DNA of 64,000 bases from Microbulbifer rhizosphaerae (GTDB taxonomy: Bacteria > Pseudomonadota > Gammaproteobacteria > Pseudomonadales > Cellvibrionaceae), in NCBI RefSeq assembly GCF_014191725.1, contig NZ_JACHWZ010000016.1, positions 1-64,000 of the forward strand. The letters run 5' to 3'. This document shows, in pieces, positions 63,130 to 64,000 of this stretch. The notes beneath the pieces are model-generated. The model saw nothing but the letters and a program-made list of their open reading frames with translations, was not told the DNA's origin and made no database searches. Made by a program: the position numbers and the translations under genes. The stretch's first letter is position 1, and every line of letters begins with the position of its first letter.

Positions 63130-64000
63130 TCACGCCCGGACTGCTTCAACTACGGTACGGCCGTTGAAGTTTTTCGCTATAGAAGTGCTTTTCGGTTTTC
63201 CCCGACCGGTTTCTGCGGAAGCCGCGTCGCTGCTGGGCTCCGGGGATTTTTCCAAGTCCGACCGCCCCCCGACTTGGCCCCGACCGGGGGCCGACTTCTC
63301 GGCTTTTAACCCCGACTTCTTTTTGTCGTAGTCCAGTTTTTGCGGGTCAATCAGCCCCATCAGGCGGTTTTCGTCTTCGCCCTGGCCGTCGAACAGCAGT
63401 TCGTATTCGTAGCTCTGGCCGCGGCCGCCGCGGTGGGTCAGCAGATATTCCATTTCTTCCAGACGGTGCAGGTGCACTTTTAATTGGGTGTTGCCCCAGC
63501 CGGTACACTCGCGCACCTGGCGGCGGCTAAAGCGGTAGTCCTTTTGTTCGATGCGCTGCCGCTGGCATTCATCCGCTACCATCTGCTGGATCAGTTTAAG
63601 CAGCTTCCGCGTCTGCGCCGGCAGTTCGTCCAAGGTGCGGCCCAGCACTTCGTGGGCCAGGCGGTTAGCAGTTTCGATATCCGACAGGGTGACCTCGATA
63701 TATTCGATGGCTCTGCCCGTGTGGTGCACGGTTTTTATCTCGCGCTGGTACTGATGCAGCAGCGCGATGCTGTCGATCAGGGTGAGATACTTTTCATGGT
63801 CTCTTCGGGTTCTAGTTTTGTCGTCCAGGAAGGTGAGGCGGTCAGCGTAGGGGTTGATTACCGGGAGCGGCTTTAACAGGCGCTGGGCGTTTCTGTGCAG
63901 TTGGGTGAGCTGGGTTTTCTCCAGTTTGGCGGTGAGGCCTTCGAGGGTTCGGCGCTTTCTCTGTGCCTGGTGGATGGCTCTTGTCTGCTCGCGGGATTCG
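63130..64000 (-). CDS. C-terminal part of a mobile-element replication-type protein, cut by the window edge
   Basis: The frame is open without a stop from the right edge to 63130, so at least 289 residues are present and the start lies outside. It reads RTLEGLTAKLEKTQLTQLHR, NAQRLLKPLPVINPYADRLT, FLDDKTRTRRDHEKYLTLID, SIALLHQYQREIKT, and then a winged-helix-like stretch (RFSRRQVRECTGWGNTQLKV, HLHRLEEMEYLLTHRGGRGQ). This resembles the C-terminal half of primase/helicase-like proteins of integrative elements, from memory only. It precedes the integrase in one operon. The GTG at 63727 is not a true start. Confidence 0.7.
   Translation of the reverse strand, partial: ESREQTRAIHQAQRKRRTLEGLTAKLEKTQLTQLHRNAQRLLKPLPVINPYADRLTFLDDKTRTRRDHEKYLTLIDSIALLHQYQREIKTVHHTGRAIEYIEVTLSDIETANRLAHEVLGRTLDELPAQTRKLLKLIQQMVADECQRQRIEQKDYRFSRRQVRECTGWGNTQLKVHLHRLEEMEYLLTHRGGRGQSYEYELLFDGQGEDENRLMGLIDPQKLDYDKKKSGLKAEKSAPGRGQVGGRSDLEKSPEPSSDAASAETGRGKPKSTSIAKNFNGRTVVEAVRA

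Overview
The window is high-GC DNA from a polysaccharide-degrading gammaproteobacterium. It carries dense carbohydrate-active enzymes with lipoprotein or Sec signals, a Caulobacter-type oxidative xylose pathway, a type IV pilus minor-pilin operon, and many short palindromic intergenic repeats. This resembles marine Cellvibrionales such as Microbulbifer or Cellvibrio; the genus is inferred from gene content only.

Positions 1-33700 form a glucuronoxylan-to-2-oxoglutarate locus. Depolymerising enzymes come first: a multi-CBM GH10 xylanase, a sialate-O-acetylesterase-like esterase, a GH115 alpha-glucuronidase, a GH9 enzyme, a GH43 enzyme, a GH3 enzyme and a GH3-SGNH esterase fusion. An aldo/keto reductase, an AraC-type regulator and a ThuA-CBM32 protein lie among them. 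The catabolic genes follow: xylD, xylA, xylX, xylC and an MFS xylose transporter on the minus strand, then a LacI-type regulator, and xylB divergently on the plus strand. Together they encode the Weimberg pathway (xylose, xylonolactone, xylonate, 2-keto-3-deoxyxylonate, 2-oxoglutarate semialdehyde, 2-oxoglutarate). Four near-identical copies of the palindrome TGTAAACGTTTACA lie before the GH10 gene, xylX, the transporter and xylB, and define a likely local regulon of the LacI protein.

Positions 34150-39740 are less GC-rich and hold signalling genes: a decayed sensor kinase, an apparently orphan NarL-type response regulator, and a compact five-gene operon. The operon encodes an unrecognised protein, a Ras-like GTPase, an ABC-ATPase fused to a dual-specificity phosphatase, and two roadblock/LC7 proteins. 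I consider this operon the best candidate for an undescribed system.

Positions 40000-50400 carry a ricin-domain PL1 pectate lyase, a broken ricin-domain gene, and the type IV pilus operon fimT-pilV-pilW-pilX-pilY1-pilE.

Positions 50400-59500 look like a collapsed starch/maltodextrin locus. An intact MFS sugar transporter remains, with pieces of at least three GH13-type genes, a stray copy of part of xylB, and a full and an internally deleted copy of a metallopeptidase-like lipoprotein gene. A+T-richer toxin-like sequences (a 404-residue unknown protein and a YopT-like fragment) are embedded in it. From 59600 to the right edge there is an orphan toxin-like C-terminal domain with a possible immunity gene, then a mobile element with a tyrosine recombinase and the C-terminal part of a replication-type protein running off the window.

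Recurring features are intergenic palindromes ending in TGTAGGA/TCCTACA, some nested in one another and two of them supplying gene stop codons, and in-frame stops followed by protein-like sequence (GH10, GH3).
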